A DNA stretch of 64,000 nucleotides from Adlercreutzia murintestinalis. Lineage in GTDB: Bacteria; Actinomycetota; Coriobacteriia; Coriobacteriales; Eggerthellaceae. Below the pieces are notes generated by a model. That model saw only the letters and a program-made list of their open reading frames with translations, was not told the origin of the DNA and ran no database searches. The position numbers were made by a program, and so were the translations under genes. The stretch covers positions 1 to 64,000 of the forward strand of contig NZ_CALPCC010000005.1 in the NCBI RefSeq assembly GCF_943192905.1. The letters are read 5' to 3'. Shown here in pieces: positions 48,867 through 57,883 of the stretch. Within the stretch, counting starts at the first letter, position 1, and each line of letters begins with the position of its first letter.

Positions 48867-51003
48867 GAGCGCCCGCGCAGCACACGAAGAGGTGATGGCT
48901 GCCGAGCAGGCGCACCTCAGTGCGGTCTATGGCGATCTGGTGCGCATGCGGGATGCCCTCGTGCGCAAGCTCGCTGCGATCGATGCGGATGCAGCAGCTG
49001 ACAAAGGGGTCATGGCAGAAGAGATGACCCTGAATGCGACCAGTTTCGACGAGGCGCTGGAGACCTATGCGGCCATCAATGCCGCTAACCGGGTGATAGA
49101 GGGCTACAACATCGCTGCGGAGACCGCGGCAGCGAAGCTGGCCGATGTTGAGCTGTTGCTGCGCCAGCCGTATTTCGCGAAGGTCGTCCTGTGCTATCAG
49201 GCCGACGAAGAGCCGCGCGAACTCTACATCGGGGCGGCCGGTGTGGCCGACGAGAACTTCAAGCGGCTGGTGGTAGATTGGCGCAGCCCGGTTGCCGAGG
49301 TGTATTACAACCAGGCGAACGGGCGCACCTCGTACCAGGCGAACGGGCGCACCATCGAGGTCGACCTTGAGTTGCGCCGTCAGTTCGATATCGAGCGCGA
49401 CGTGTTGCGCGCGTGCTTCGATACCACGGTGGCCATCGAGGATCCGCTGCTGCTCGCATCGCTTTCCGCTGAGCGCTCTTCGCACATGAAAGCCATTACC
49501 ACGACCATCCAACGTGAGCAGAATACGGTGATTCGCCATGCTGACGTGCCGACGCTTCTGGTGTCGGGCGTGGCTGGTAGCGGGAAGACATCGGTGTTGC
49601 TCCAGCGCATCGCGTACCTGTTCTACACCCATCGTGATGATCTCGTGCCCGATCAGGTGCATCTCATAACGCCAAATCCGGTGTTCACCTCCTATATTCA
49701 AAACGTGCTTCCCGAGATGGGCGAGCGCAACCCCCATACGTGCACGTGGGACGAGCTGGCGCGCACGTTGTTACCGGCGGGCATGAGCCCGGGCAAGGGA
49801 GAGGTGGACGTCGAGCGGCTCTACCGCATGGACGATCGAGTGAGCACGTTGCGCCTCACGCATGCCGATTACGCTGAGATTCGCGCGGACAAGGTCCGTT
49901 TCGTCACTCCCAATCAGGTGGATTCGCTCATGCGGCGCTTCGATCGTGTGCCGCTCGGACCGCGACGCGTCACGCTCGTGCGCGAAGAGCTGCTCAAGCG
50001 CTTCGATCAACGCTTGAAGCGCATGGCGGCAAGCGAGAGTGCGGCAGACGACCTTGAAGCGCTCAGCATCGAAGAACAGCTGCGCATATTCCATGAAACG
50101 CTGCACCCTCAAAGCGAAGCTGAGGTGTGCGATCTGGCGCTGCGCATGTTACGTGACCGCTACGCTGGGGTGCGCGCCGCTCTCGAGCGCGATGAATGGC
50201 TGCGCATCGACCGCATCGCCGCGCGCCTTGCGGAGACGAGCGGTGCCGCGCCGGTGGAGTGGCTGTACGCGAAGATGGCGCTCACGGGGCTCTCTGAGCC
50301 GGATGCGCGCTACGTCATGATCGATGAGGTGCAGGATTACACGGCCGCGCAGCTTGCCTGCATGGCGAAGTACTTCCGGCGTGCGCGCTTCATGCTCTTG
50401 GGGGACGAGAACCAGGCGATCCAAGATACGGCCATCACCTTCGATCAGGTGCGCGCCGTATTCGAGCGGCTCTGCGGTGCGGTGAGCCGGTGCGACCTGA
50501 TGATCAGCTACCGATCGACCCCGCAGATAACAGCGCTGTTCGCTCGGCTGGCGCGCGATGAGAGCATGCAGATCCAGTCGGTTCATCCCGACGGGCCAGC
50601 GCCTGCTCTTGTGGCGTGCGATGATGCGCGCGCGTATCGGATGCGCCTGATGCATCTGATCGAAGAGGCGCACGAGCGCACCGGGTTGACCGCGGTCATC
50701 GTGCCGTGGAAAGCGCATCTGAAAGGGTTGCGGGAGGTGTGCGGCGATGCGCTGCCCCTTGTCGAGGACCGAGATAGCTTGCCCGAAAGCGGTCCGTTCG
50801 CCATCACGCTCAAGTTAGCGAAGGGACTGGAGTTCGACCAGGTGATTCTGCCGGATGTGAGCGATGCGGTCTACCCTGCAACGGATGCATCCCGTCGACG
50901 TTTGTACACCGCCATCAGTCGGGCAACGCACCAGGTTTGGATGTTGTATGTGGGCGAGGCGTCTGCGCTCCTGTCCGAGGTCGAGAAGGCAACGCTGGCA
51001 TAG
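48847..51003 (+). CDS. helD: UvrD/Rep-like helicase of the HelD family
   Basis: 718 residues. After an N-terminal coiled coil (AHEEVMAAEQAHLSAVYGDL, which in HelD enters the RNA polymerase channel) come VVDWRSPVAEVYYN, Walker A GVAGSGKTSVLLQRIAYLF, Walker B YVMIDEVQDYTAAQLA and the 2A-domain motif GLEFDQVILPDVSDAVYPAT. HelD removes stalled RNA polymerase from DNA using ATP. GAGGAG eight bases before a TTG at 48847 gives the start, inside the end of the LysR gene. A 20-bp direct repeat sits at 49310-49353. Confidence 0.87.
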   Translation: MAIQDSKSARAAHEEVMAAEQAHLSAVYGDLVRMRDALVRKLAAIDADAAADKGVMAEEMTLNATSFDEALETYAAINAANRVIEGYNIAAETAAAKLADVELLLRQPYFAKVVLCYQADEEPRELYIGAAGVADENFKRLVVDWRSPVAEVYYNQANGRTSYQANGRTIEVDLELRRQFDIERDVLRACFDTTVAIEDPLLLASLSAERSSHMKAITTTIQREQNTVIRHADVPTLLVSGVAGSGKTSVLLQRIAYLFYTHRDDLVPDQVHLITPNPVFTSYIQNVLPEMGERNPHTCTWDELARTLLPAGMSPGKGEVDVERLYRMDDRVSTLRLTHADYAEIRADKVRFVTPNQVDSLMRRFDRVPLGPRRVTLVREELLKRFDQRLKRMAASESAADDLEALSIEEQLRIFHETLHPQSEAEVCDLALRMLRDRYAGVRAALERDEWLRIDRIAARLAETSGAAPVEWLYAKMALTGLSEPDARYVMIDEVQDYTAAQLACMAKYFRRARFMLLGDENQAIQDTAITFDQVRAVFERLCGAVSRCDLMISYRSTPQITALFARLARDESMQIQSVHPDGPAPALVACDDARAYRMRLMHLIEEAHERTGLTAVIVPWKAHLKGLREVCGDALPLVEDRDSLPESGPFAITLKLAKGLEFDQVILPDVSDAVYPATDASRRRLYTAISRATHQVWMLYVGEASALLSEVEKATLA
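49310..49353 (+). repeat. 20-bp direct repeat inside the HelD gene
   Basis: ACCAGGCGAACGGGCGCACC occurs at 49310-49329 and again at 49334-49353, a 24-bp period that keeps the frame and gives QANGRTSYQANGRTIE. It follows the WRSPVAEVYY motif. Confidence 0.75.
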
Positions 51004-51093
51004 AAAAAGCCTATGGCACAGATGGTTTACGAAGCTGCCCCATGCCGTTAGGATGCTGGCAAGATCACTGTTGGCGCAGATAAGGGAGCTGCT

Positions 51094-52029
51094 ATGACCA
51101 TCTACACGAGCATGACCGAACTGATCGGAAACACCCCATTGATCGAGTTGACGCACTATGAGCGCGCCCATGGGCTTGATGCCACCATCGTCGGCAAGGT
51201 GGAGAGCTTCAATCCGGGCGGCAGCGTCAAGGACCGCGTAGCGCAGGCTATGTACGACCAGGCGGTGGCTGACGGCCTGATAGACCGTGACACCGTCATC
51301 ATCGAACCCACCTCGGGTAACACCGGGATCGGGCTTGCCGCTCTTGCAGCAGCGCGTGGCAATCGCATCATCATCACCATGCCTGAGACCATGTCGGTCG
51401 AGCGGCGCAACCTTATGCGCGCCTATGGGGCAGAGCTCGTTCTGACCGATGGCACCAAGGGCATGAAGGGCGCTATCGCCCGCGCCGAGGAACTTGCGGC
51501 AGAGATTCCAAATTCATTTATTCCATCGCAGTTTACGAACCCGGCGAACCCGGCGATTCATTACAAGACGACCGGCCCAGAGATTTGGAAAGCGACCGGT
51601 GGCAAGGTGGACATTCTTGTTGCGGGCGTGGGTACCGGTGGCACCATATCCGGCGCCGGTGCGTATCTGAAAGAGCGGAATCCCAATCTGCAGGTGATCG
51701 CGGTGGAGCCTGCCGGAAGTCCGGTGCTCTCTACCGGATGCGCTGGCTCGCATAAGATTCAAGGCATCGGAGCGGGCTTTGTGCCGGAGGCGCTCAATAC
51801 CGAGATATACGGCGAAGTCATCACTATCGAGGATGAAGAAGCCTTTGCCGCAGGCCGCGAGTTGGCGGCGCACGACGGGCTGCTCGTTGGCATTTCCTCC
51901 GGCGCTGCGGTAGCAGCCGCTACGAAGGTGGCGCAGCGACCAGAGAACAAGGGCAAAAACATTGTGGTTATTCTGCCTGATACAGGCGAGCGCTATCTGA
52001 CCACCGCGATGTTCGATTTCTCGGAGTAA
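51094..52029 (+). CDS. cysK: Cysteine synthase (O-acetylserine sulfhydrylase)
   Basis: 311 residues. It makes cysteine from O-acetylserine and sulfide. The PLP lysine is Lys46 in [22 protein letters not shown] binds the substrate carboxylate, [12 protein letters not shown] the PLP phosphate and [11 protein letters not shown] completes the site. The protein ends [13 protein letters not shown], typical of CysK. GGGAG lies before the ATG. It stands 90 bp after helD and 7 bp before the methyltransferase gene. Confidence 0.95.
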   Translation: MTIYTSMTELIGNTPLIELTHYERAHGLDATIVGKVESFNPGGSVKDRVAQAMYDQAVADGLIDRDTVIIEPTSGNTGIGLAALAAARGNRIIITMPETMSVERRNLMRAYGAELVLTDGTKGMKGAIARAEELAAEIPNSFIPSQFTNPANPAIHYKTTGPEIWKATGGKVDILVAGVGTGGTISGAGAYLKERNPNLQVIAVEPAGSPVLSTGCAGSHKIQGIGAGFVPEALNTEIYGEVITIEDEEAFAAGRELAAHDGLLVGISSGAAVAAATKVAQRPENKGKNIVVILPDTGERYLTTAMFDFSE

Positions 52030-52036
52030 GCCACTG

Positions 52037-53455
52037 ATGCCATCGCGCAAAGATTATTCGAAGGCCTCCAGAAAACTTTCGAGTGCTACTCATTCAAGGG
52101 GTTCCGGTGGCCTTCATAAAGCGAGTTCCGCAGCGACAAAGAGCGCCAGTGGCGCTCTTCTCAAGCGAGGATTGTCTGAGCGACTGAAGGCTTCTGAATC
52201 CTCTCTCGGATTGCAATGCGAGGTGAATTCGAAATGCGGCGGGTGCAGCTTGCTCGCGGTGCCGTATGAAGAGCAGCTCGCCGATAAGCAGCATCGCATT
52301 CGTGAGTTGTTCGAAGGCATGGCACCCGATGACGCCTTTCAGTCGATCATCGGAATGGACGAACCATATCATTACCGGAACAAGGTGGCCTCGCCCTTCG
52401 CACCGGGACGCGGGAAACGCAAAGGTGCCTTCGCAGTGGCAACGGGCATGTATCAGCGGGGCACGCATCGCCTCGTTCCCACCGACAGCTGCGTGATAGA
52501 AAACGAGATCGGCAAGCGCGTCGTTGCAGCCATTCGAGCTCTCATGCTGAAATGGAAGATAGCACCATACGACGAAGATGCTCATGCGGGCTTTTTACGC
52601 CATGCGGTGGTGCGCGCGGGGCAGCAGAGCGGGGAAGTGCTGGTCACCATCGTTACCAATACCGATGAGTTTCCTTCGTCGAAGTCGTTTTGCCGCGAAT
52701 TGGTACGGCGCGTGCCCGAGGTGACCACCGTGGTGCAGAACGTGAACACGCGACAGACGAACGTTATCCTGGGCGAGAAGGAGCGCACGCTCTATGGGCC
52801 TGGGTTCATCTTGGATGAGCTGTGCGGGCTGTCGTTTCGCATCTCGTCGCAGTCGTTTTATCAGGTGAATGCGCAGCAGGCTGCTGTGCTGTATGAGGCA
52901 GCAGTGCGATTGTGCGGTCTTGATGGCAGCCAGACCGTTATCGACGCGTATTGCGGTACAGGAACCATTGGCTTGGTGGCTGCCCGCCGTGGTGCTGTGC
53001 GCGTGATAGGCGTTGACAGTGTGGGCTCCGCTGTCCGCGATGCGCGTCAGAACGCGATCCACAACGGCATTGACAATGCGGAGTTCTTCGTTGAGGATGC
53101 GACGGATTTTCTGAAGCGCATGGCAGCGGAGGGGCCGCCTGTGCCGCGCGACATCTCCGCCTCTTCGGGGGTACCTTCCTCTTGCGAGGGTGTTGGGGAA
53201 GCGGGCACCTCGAGCGAAGGCGGTCTCGTGCTGATGATGGACCCGCCGCGCGCAGGCTCTACGCCGGAGTTCCTGCGAGCCGCCTGTGCGCTCGCGCCCG
53301 GGCGCATCGTCTACATCTCATGCAACCCCGCTACCCAAGCCCGTGATGCCCGCATTCTGTTAGAGGGTGGCTACCGCATCGTGCGCATCCAGCCGGTGGA
53401 TATGTTTCCCCATACCGACCATGTGGAGAACATCGTCTTGTTCGAGCGCAGCTAA
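52037..53455 (+). CDS. RNA m5U methyltransferase (RlmD/RlmCD/TrmA family)
   Basis: 472 residues. It methylates uridine C5 in 23S rRNA or tRNA with S-adenosylmethionine. The N-terminal 50 residues are a Ser/Lys-rich tail in place of an ordinary TRAM domain. An Fe-S cluster set C-x5-C-x2-C (CEVNSKCGGC) with a further Cys in TDSCVIE follows. The SAM site is VIDAYCGTGTIGLVAAR, the base-binding motif LMMDPPRAGS and the catalytic Cys in VYISCNPATQARD. A 30-residue Ser/Gly/Glu-rich insertion (PRDISASSGVPSSCEGVGEA) precedes the DPPR motif. Confidence 0.9.
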   Translation: MPSRKDYSKASRKLSSATHSRGSGGLHKASSAATKSASGALLKRGLSERLKASESSLGLQCEVNSKCGGCSLLAVPYEEQLADKQHRIRELFEGMAPDDAFQSIIGMDEPYHYRNKVASPFAPGRGKRKGAFAVATGMYQRGTHRLVPTDSCVIENEIGKRVVAAIRALMLKWKIAPYDEDAHAGFLRHAVVRAGQQSGEVLVTIVTNTDEFPSSKSFCRELVRRVPEVTTVVQNVNTRQTNVILGEKERTLYGPGFILDELCGLSFRISSQSFYQVNAQQAAVLYEAAVRLCGLDGSQTVIDAYCGTGTIGLVAARRGAVRVIGVDSVGSAVRDARQNAIHNGIDNAEFFVEDATDFLKRMAAEGPPVPRDISASSGVPSSCEGVGEAGTSSEGGLVLMMDPPRAGSTPEFLRAACALAPGRIVYISCNPATQARDARILLEGGYRIVRIQPVDMFPHTDHVENIVLFERS

Positions 53456-53618
53456 CGCAAGAAGATGCGGTGAAAGCCAATGCGAGGCATGGTTCTCCTT
53501 GCGTTCGTTGCTTCCCGTGAAGGCAGCTTTGCGTGAGACATCTTCATGTGCGAGGAGGTTGTGTCGGCATGAGACGAGAGCTGTTTAGCCGGTTTGCCGA
53601 CCGGACAAGAAAAAGCCC

Positions 53619-53647
53619 TTGCCCGCAGCTAGACGGTGGGTTATCAT
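53619..53647 (+). promoter_or_regulatory. Promoter of tRNA-Leu
   Basis: TTGCCC (53619-53624), a 17-bp spacer and TATCAT (53642-53647), 32 bp before the mature tRNA. The preceding 53456-53618 shows no gene; a CCGGT/ACCGG hairpin near 53590-53605 lacks a T-tract. Confidence 0.55.
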
Positions 53648-53679
53648 GGGCAACGCTTCGTTGAGGAGCATCGATTCGT

Positions 53680-53766
53680 GCGGGCGTGGCGGAATTGGCA
53701 GACGCGCATGGTTCAGGTCCATGTGAGCTTCGGCTCATGAAGGTTCAAGTCCTTTCGCCCGCACCA
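53680..53766 (+). tRNA. tRNA-Leu (anticodon CAG)
   Basis: The acceptor stem GCGGGCG (53680-53686) pairs with CGCCCGC (53756-53762), followed by A and an encoded CCA. The anticodon stem CATGG/CCATG encloses loop TTCAGGT, giving CAG. The long variable arm (TGAGCTTCGGCTCA) is that of a class II tRNA, and GGTTCAAGTCC is the T arm. A terminator follows at 53778. Confidence 0.95.
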
Positions 53767-53777
53767 TCTCAGACATG

Positions 53778-53805
53778 AAAAGAGCCGCCCACGGGCGGCT
53801 CTTTT
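53778..53805 (+). terminator. Terminator of tRNA-Leu
   Basis: A perfect stem of up to 13 bp (AAAAGAGCCGCCC with GGGCGGCTCTTTT) around a two-base turn, with the T-tract as its 3' arm. Being symmetric it could also act for the facing gene. Confidence 0.85.
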
Positions 53806-53864
53806 GCGTGATGACCGATGAGCGTGATGGGCGCGCTCTAGGGTTGCCTTCGTGCGAGGCGATG

Positions 53865-54497
53865 CTATCTGCGCGAGCGCCGACAACATTTGCTGCTATG
53901 ATCGGGCTTGTCACCGTTCTCGAAAACGAACACGTATTGAGGGGCGCCATGGTGCCCGTGGTGCCCGTGGTGCTTGCACCCGTGGCTTTTGCGCCGACAG
54001 CACTTCTCGGTACCCGCATGTTCGCTTTTGCGCGCGCAGCGCCGACCGCGCTTCTTATGGATGGTGGCGTACTTGATGCCCATCTCTTCGGCAGTTGCGC
54101 TGATCTTGTCACAGAGAGCAACCAGTTGCTCCTTTTCCGCATCGGTCAGACCCGCCAGCACCGCATCGGCTGCCTTATCCTCAGCTGCAAGGCGCTTTTT
54201 CACTACCTCAGTGCCAAGCTTGGTAAGCGTCATCTGAAAGCCTTCCTCGGCATCGGAGATGGTTAGATATCCGTTCTCTTCGGCCTTTCGCGCTACGGTG
54301 CGCACATCGCATCCGCGCCACTCAAGCGCCTTCTTCGCTTCGTCCTTGCCAAGCGTTCCATTGCCAAATTTGTGAATGACCTTGATGAGAGCACCCTGGC
54401 CGCGCTTGAAGCTGCGCGGACCTTCGGCACGCATGGCGAGCTTGGTGTAGTTCGCCGCTTTCTTAAGGCTGGCGATCGCCTTCGTTGATTCAGCCAT
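53865..54497 (-). CDS. MarR-like winged-helix protein with a His/Cys-rich tail
   Basis: 210 residues. Residues about 25-135 fold like a MarR regulator (GALIKVIHKFGNGTLGKDEA, CDVRTVARKAEENGYLTISD as recognition region, ALCDKISATAEEMG). Residues 147-210 are a basic tail rich in Cys and His (GRRCARKSEH, EKCCRRKSHGCKHHGHHG, KCCRRSRR), looking like a metal-binding segment. It may sense Ni, Zn, Cu or haem, or simply bind nucleic acid. AGAAGG lies 11 bases before the chosen ATG. No obvious target gene is adjacent apart from the divergent YkvI-like transporter. Confidence 0.7.
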   Translation of the reverse strand: MAESTKAIASLKKAANYTKLAMRAEGPRSFKRGQGALIKVIHKFGNGTLGKDEAKKALEWRGCDVRTVARKAEENGYLTISDAEEGFQMTLTKLGTEVVKKRLAAEDKAADAVLAGLTDAEKEQLVALCDKISATAEEMGIKYATIHKKRGRRCARKSEHAGTEKCCRRKSHGCKHHGHHGHHGAPQYVFVFENGDKPDHSSKCCRRSRR

Positions 54498-54759
54498 CTT
54501 CGTGTACCTTCTTTCTTCTCTGACAGCGCAGAGAACCATCTTCGTATCCGGCCGTACTCCGGACTTGCCTTAAGTGTATAAGCTTGAACGCAGCAAAGCA
54601 CAGGCGTGCTCGGATGCTTCACCGATCCGTGAACTTGTTGCCACGTATGGTTGAACGGCGAAGCATCTGCCAATGCATCGGGCATCTGGGCTACTTCTCG
54701 TAAAAGGCGGCGCGGCTATGGTCTAGACTTTTGCTATCTCGATCGAAAAGGAGATGCGT

Positions 54760-56034
54760 GTGGAATCGGGCGAAGGGTTCAGTCTCAGGAAGGCATTCGT
54801 TTTAGCGGGCGCCATCATCGCGCTGGTAGTGGGTACGGGCTTTGCGACTGGACAAGAGCTGGTTCAGTACTTCACCGCGTACGGTTTAGGTGGCTTCGCG
54901 GTCATCGCGGTGTTCGCTGCGCTTTTTATCTACTACAACCTCAACTTCGCGCAGGTAGGGGCTCGCGAGCGCTACGAACGCGGCAACGATGTCTTTCGCT
55001 ACTACTGCGGCAAGCGCATCGGCGCCTTCTTCGACTACTATTCCACGCTGTTCTGCTATCTGTCGTTCTTCGTGATGGTGGGTGGGGCATCCTCGGCTTT
55101 GCAGCAGGGTTTCGGCATTCCTGCATGGGCTGGCGCAACCTTGCTGACGATCATCGTGGTGCTCGTGGTGAGCCTGGGGCTCAATCGCCTGATCGAGATC
55201 ATCGGCGTTATCGGACCGATCAACATAGCATTTTTCATCATGGTGGGGCTCATCGTAGTGGTGATGGATTGGCCGCAGATCGCTGATAATCTTGCTGCTA
55301 TCCAAGCGAGCACGCTCGCTGGCGCGCGTGACGGTGAGGGCATCGTGCGCGCAGGCGAGCATTGGCTGGTGGCGGGGTTGTCGTATGCGGGGTTCGTGCT
55401 GCTGTGGTTCGCGAGCTTCATGACGCTTTTGGGAGCGAAGAACGAGCGACGTACGCTGCGTGCGGGCCTCATCATCGCAGTGGTGGCTATCTGCGCTGCC
55501 ATCGCTATCATCTTCATGGCGCAGGTGGCCAACATCAATACCGGTACGGGGGATCTGTTTGTATGGAATGCGCCCATTCCCAATCTGATCTTGGCTGAGC
55601 GCATCTGGCCGCCCCTCGCCTTCATCTATGCGGTGGTGGTGTTTATTGGGGCATGCGCGACATCGGTGCCGCTGCTCTACAACCCGGTAGCGCGCTTTGC
55701 CGAAGAGGGTACGCTGCGCTTTCGCGTGCTGGCGGCGGTGCTGGGCGTCACCGGGCTGGTGATCGGGCTGTTCTTCCCGTATCGCATGCTGGTGAACGTC
55801 GTGTACGTGGTGAATGGCTATATTGGTGCGGTGTTGTTGATCTTCATGGTGGTGCGCACGATCTCTGATCAGGTATCCCGACACTGCGACCGCATGGCCG
55901 ATGCGGGCGCTTCGCGGTGCGGCAGTGGTATGGATATTGCTCCTTGTCAGTCTGCGGGCGACCCGACGGGCGCAAGCGAGGACGCAGCCCGTAGTGCTGA
56001 GGAAGGAGGCGGCCATGGATCGCGATCGACGTAA
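54760..56034 (+). CDS. YkvI-like membrane transporter
   Basis: About 424 residues with ten or more helices of the APC superfamily YkvI type (SLRKAFVLAGAIIALVVGTG FATGQELVQYFT; AGATLLTIIVVLVVSLGLNR). The family has no settled substrate. The last 55 residues are hydrophilic and probably cytoplasmic, partly produced by overlap with the next gene. AAAAGGAG abuts an ATG at 54754, so the GTG at 54760, six bases on, is preferred. Confidence 0.8.
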   Translation: MESGEGFSLRKAFVLAGAIIALVVGTGFATGQELVQYFTAYGLGGFAVIAVFAALFIYYNLNFAQVGARERYERGNDVFRYYCGKRIGAFFDYYSTLFCYLSFFVMVGGASSALQQGFGIPAWAGATLLTIIVVLVVSLGLNRLIEIIGVIGPINIAFFIMVGLIVVVMDWPQIADNLAAIQASTLAGARDGEGIVRAGEHWLVAGLSYAGFVLLWFASFMTLLGAKNERRTLRAGLIIAVVAICAAIAIIFMAQVANINTGTGDLFVWNAPIPNLILAERIWPPLAFIYAVVVFIGACATSVPLLYNPVARFAEEGTLRFRVLAAVLGVTGLVIGLFFPYRMLVNVVYVVNGYIGAVLLIFMVVRTISDQVSRHCDRMADAGASRCGSGMDIAPCQSAGDPTGASEDAARSAEEGGGHGSRST

Positions 56035-56296
56035 ATACAGGACCTATCGCGACAAACTGCGCCGCGCGAACCGTGAGGCAGCCTATACGGTGGTGGCGCT
56101 TGGGGTGATAGCCATTGCATGGCTGTTGCTCGGGTTCGGTTTGGCAGACAGTGATGTGCGCATCGCGTCAACCCCTCTGTGGATCGTTGGTGGCACGGTG
56201 GGCACATGGTTGGTGGCAGTGATCGTGGCGGTGGTGCTGGCCAAGCGGGTGTTCGCGAATTTTGATTTAGATGATAGGGCGGATGGGGATGACTGA
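56015..56296 (+). CDS. YhdT/DUF997 family small membrane protein
   Basis: 93 residues with two helices (VVALGVIAIAWLLLGFGLAD; GGTVGTWLVAVIVAVVLAKR) between charged ends. YhdT-type proteins are encoded directly upstream of the pantothenate symporter PanF, as here, and may be a small subunit. GGAAGGAGG precedes the ATG, which lies inside the end of the YkvI-like gene; its own end overlaps panF. Confidence 0.82.
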   Translation: MDRDRRKYRTYRDKLRRANREAAYTVVALGVIAIAWLLLGFGLADSDVRIASTPLWIVGGTVGTWLVAVIVAVVLAKRVFANFDLDDRADGDD

Positions 56297-57770
56297 TCTG
56301 ATAGGTTTGGCGCCCCTTGCGCTCTTCTTGGTGGTGACGCTCGTGGCGTCTGTGATCGTGCGCAGGCGCGCTGCCCGCGCAGGTGGCGGCTTTGTGAAGG
56401 ATTACTTCATCGGCAATCGGGCGCTCGGTGGCTTCGTGCTGGCGATGACCACCGTGGCTACCTACGGTTCGGTCAGCTCGTTCGTGGGCGGTCCGGGCCA
56501 GGCGTGGGAGATCGGCTTTGGCTGGGTGTACATGGCTGTCGTGCAGGTGACGGCGCTGGTGCTGCTCTATGGCATCATGGGCAAGAAGATGGCCCTGATC
56601 GCACGCAAGCTCGATGCGGTGACGGTGGTGGATGTGGTGCGGGCGCGTTACGGATCGAACGCTTTGGCGAATGTGTCCGCGTTGGTCGTGGTCGTCTTCT
56701 TCGTTGCTACCATGGTCGCGCAATTTGTGGGAGGGGCCAAGATATTCGAGGCGGTGACGGGATACCCGTATCTCGTTGGCCTGACACTGTTCGGCATTGC
56801 GGCTATTCTGTTCACCACCATCGGAGGCTTTCGTGGGGTCGCTGTCACCGATGCGCTGTGCGGCATCATGATGATTATCGGCATGGTGGTGCTCGCGCTG
56901 GGCATTCTGAATGCGGGTGGCGGCTACGAGAACATCATGCAGACCATTCAAGAAACAGCCCCTCACAAGCTCGAGCCGTTCAGCGGCGGCGGCATGCCGT
57001 GGACGCTGTATCTGACTCAGTGGCTGCTCGTGGGCGTCTTCACGTTCGTGTTGCCGCAGTCAGTGGTGCGCACCATGGGATACAAAGACACGAAAGCCTT
57101 GCATAACGCCATGATCGTGGGTACCGTTGTGATCGGCATCATGATGATCGGCATGACGAGTTTGGGCGTGCTGGCATCAGGTGTGCTCACAGAAGATTTA
57201 GCAACCTACGGTGGCAGTGTCGATAACATCATTCCGCTCGTGACGGTCGGAACGCTTTCGGCAGTGTTGGCAGGGCTTGCCATCATCGGACCCATCGCAG
57301 CTTCCATATCAACCGTTTCTTCGTTGTTGATCTCAGCCAGTTCGGCCATCGTGAAGGATCTGTATCTGCACTGGTGCGCCGATCGCGGGCGTCAACCGGC
57401 CGAGCGGTGCGTGGCGGCATCGAGTCAGGTTATCACGCTGGTGCTCGGTGCACTGGTGTTCGCGCTCTCGGTGGTGCCGCCCGACCTTATCTGGAAGATC
57501 AACATGTTCGCATTCGGTGGTCTTGAAACGGCCTTCTTCTTCGTGCTGGTATGCGGGCTGTTCTGGAAGCGGGCGAACAGGACGGGCGCGCTCGCCAGCA
57601 TGATAGGCGGAGTCGCTGCCTATTGCGCGTGCATGGCAGCAGGCTTCAAGGTGGCCGGGATGCACCAGATCGTCATCGGCATCGTGGTGGCAGGGGTGTT
57701 GATGGCAGTGGGCAGCTGGATAGGCGCTCAGGCGAAGAATGCTCGGATGGATGTCTTTTTCCCCGAGTAA
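56289..57770 (+). CDS. panF: Sodium/pantothenate symporter
   Basis: 493 residues, 13 helices of the sodium:solute symporter family. From memory it matches E. coli PanF over its length: YFIGNRALGGFVLAMTTVATYGSVSSFVGGPGQAWEIGFGW (split here across the first loop and TM2), VVRTMGYKDTKALHNAMIVG, SSAIVKDLYLHW and LAFGGLE-like MFAFGGLETAFFF. Na+-driven pantothenate uptake is the expected role. The ATG at 56289 follows AGGGCGG; 56271 and 56283 are alternatives. Pantothenate synthesis genes also occur at 14790-16884. Confidence 0.85.
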   Translation: MTDLIGLAPLALFLVVTLVASVIVRRRAARAGGGFVKDYFIGNRALGGFVLAMTTVATYGSVSSFVGGPGQAWEIGFGWVYMAVVQVTALVLLYGIMGKKMALIARKLDAVTVVDVVRARYGSNALANVSALVVVVFFVATMVAQFVGGAKIFEAVTGYPYLVGLTLFGIAAILFTTIGGFRGVAVTDALCGIMMIIGMVVLALGILNAGGGYENIMQTIQETAPHKLEPFSGGGMPWTLYLTQWLLVGVFTFVLPQSVVRTMGYKDTKALHNAMIVGTVVIGIMMIGMTSLGVLASGVLTEDLATYGGSVDNIIPLVTVGTLSAVLAGLAIIGPIAASISTVSSLLISASSAIVKDLYLHWCADRGRQPAERCVAASSQVITLVLGALVFALSVVPPDLIWKINMFAFGGLETAFFFVLVCGLFWKRANRTGALASMIGGVAAYCACMAAGFKVAGMHQIVIGIVVAGVLMAVGSWIGAQAKNARMDVFFPE

Positions 57771-57883
57771 CGCTTGAGGATGTGCGCGAAGGATCAGAGG
57801 TCGCATTCGGTGACACCATCTTCGGGACAAGAGGGATGCATGCCAGCACGCGTGCTCTTGACCGATGCGGCATAATCTTTGGT

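Noticed and set aside
53590-53605. CCGGT-N6-ACCGG hairpin after the methyltransferase gene as a terminator
   Set aside because: Followed by A-rich, not T-rich, sequence on the plus strand; the stem is only 5 bp.
57858-57876. TTGACC and CATAAT before larE as a promoter
   Set aside because: The spacer is 7 bp, far too short for a sigma-70 promoter.
57551-57883. Upstream extension of larE to 57551
   Set aside because: It overlaps panF and lacks similarity to LarE; the ATG at 57884 begins exactly at the conserved start of the family.
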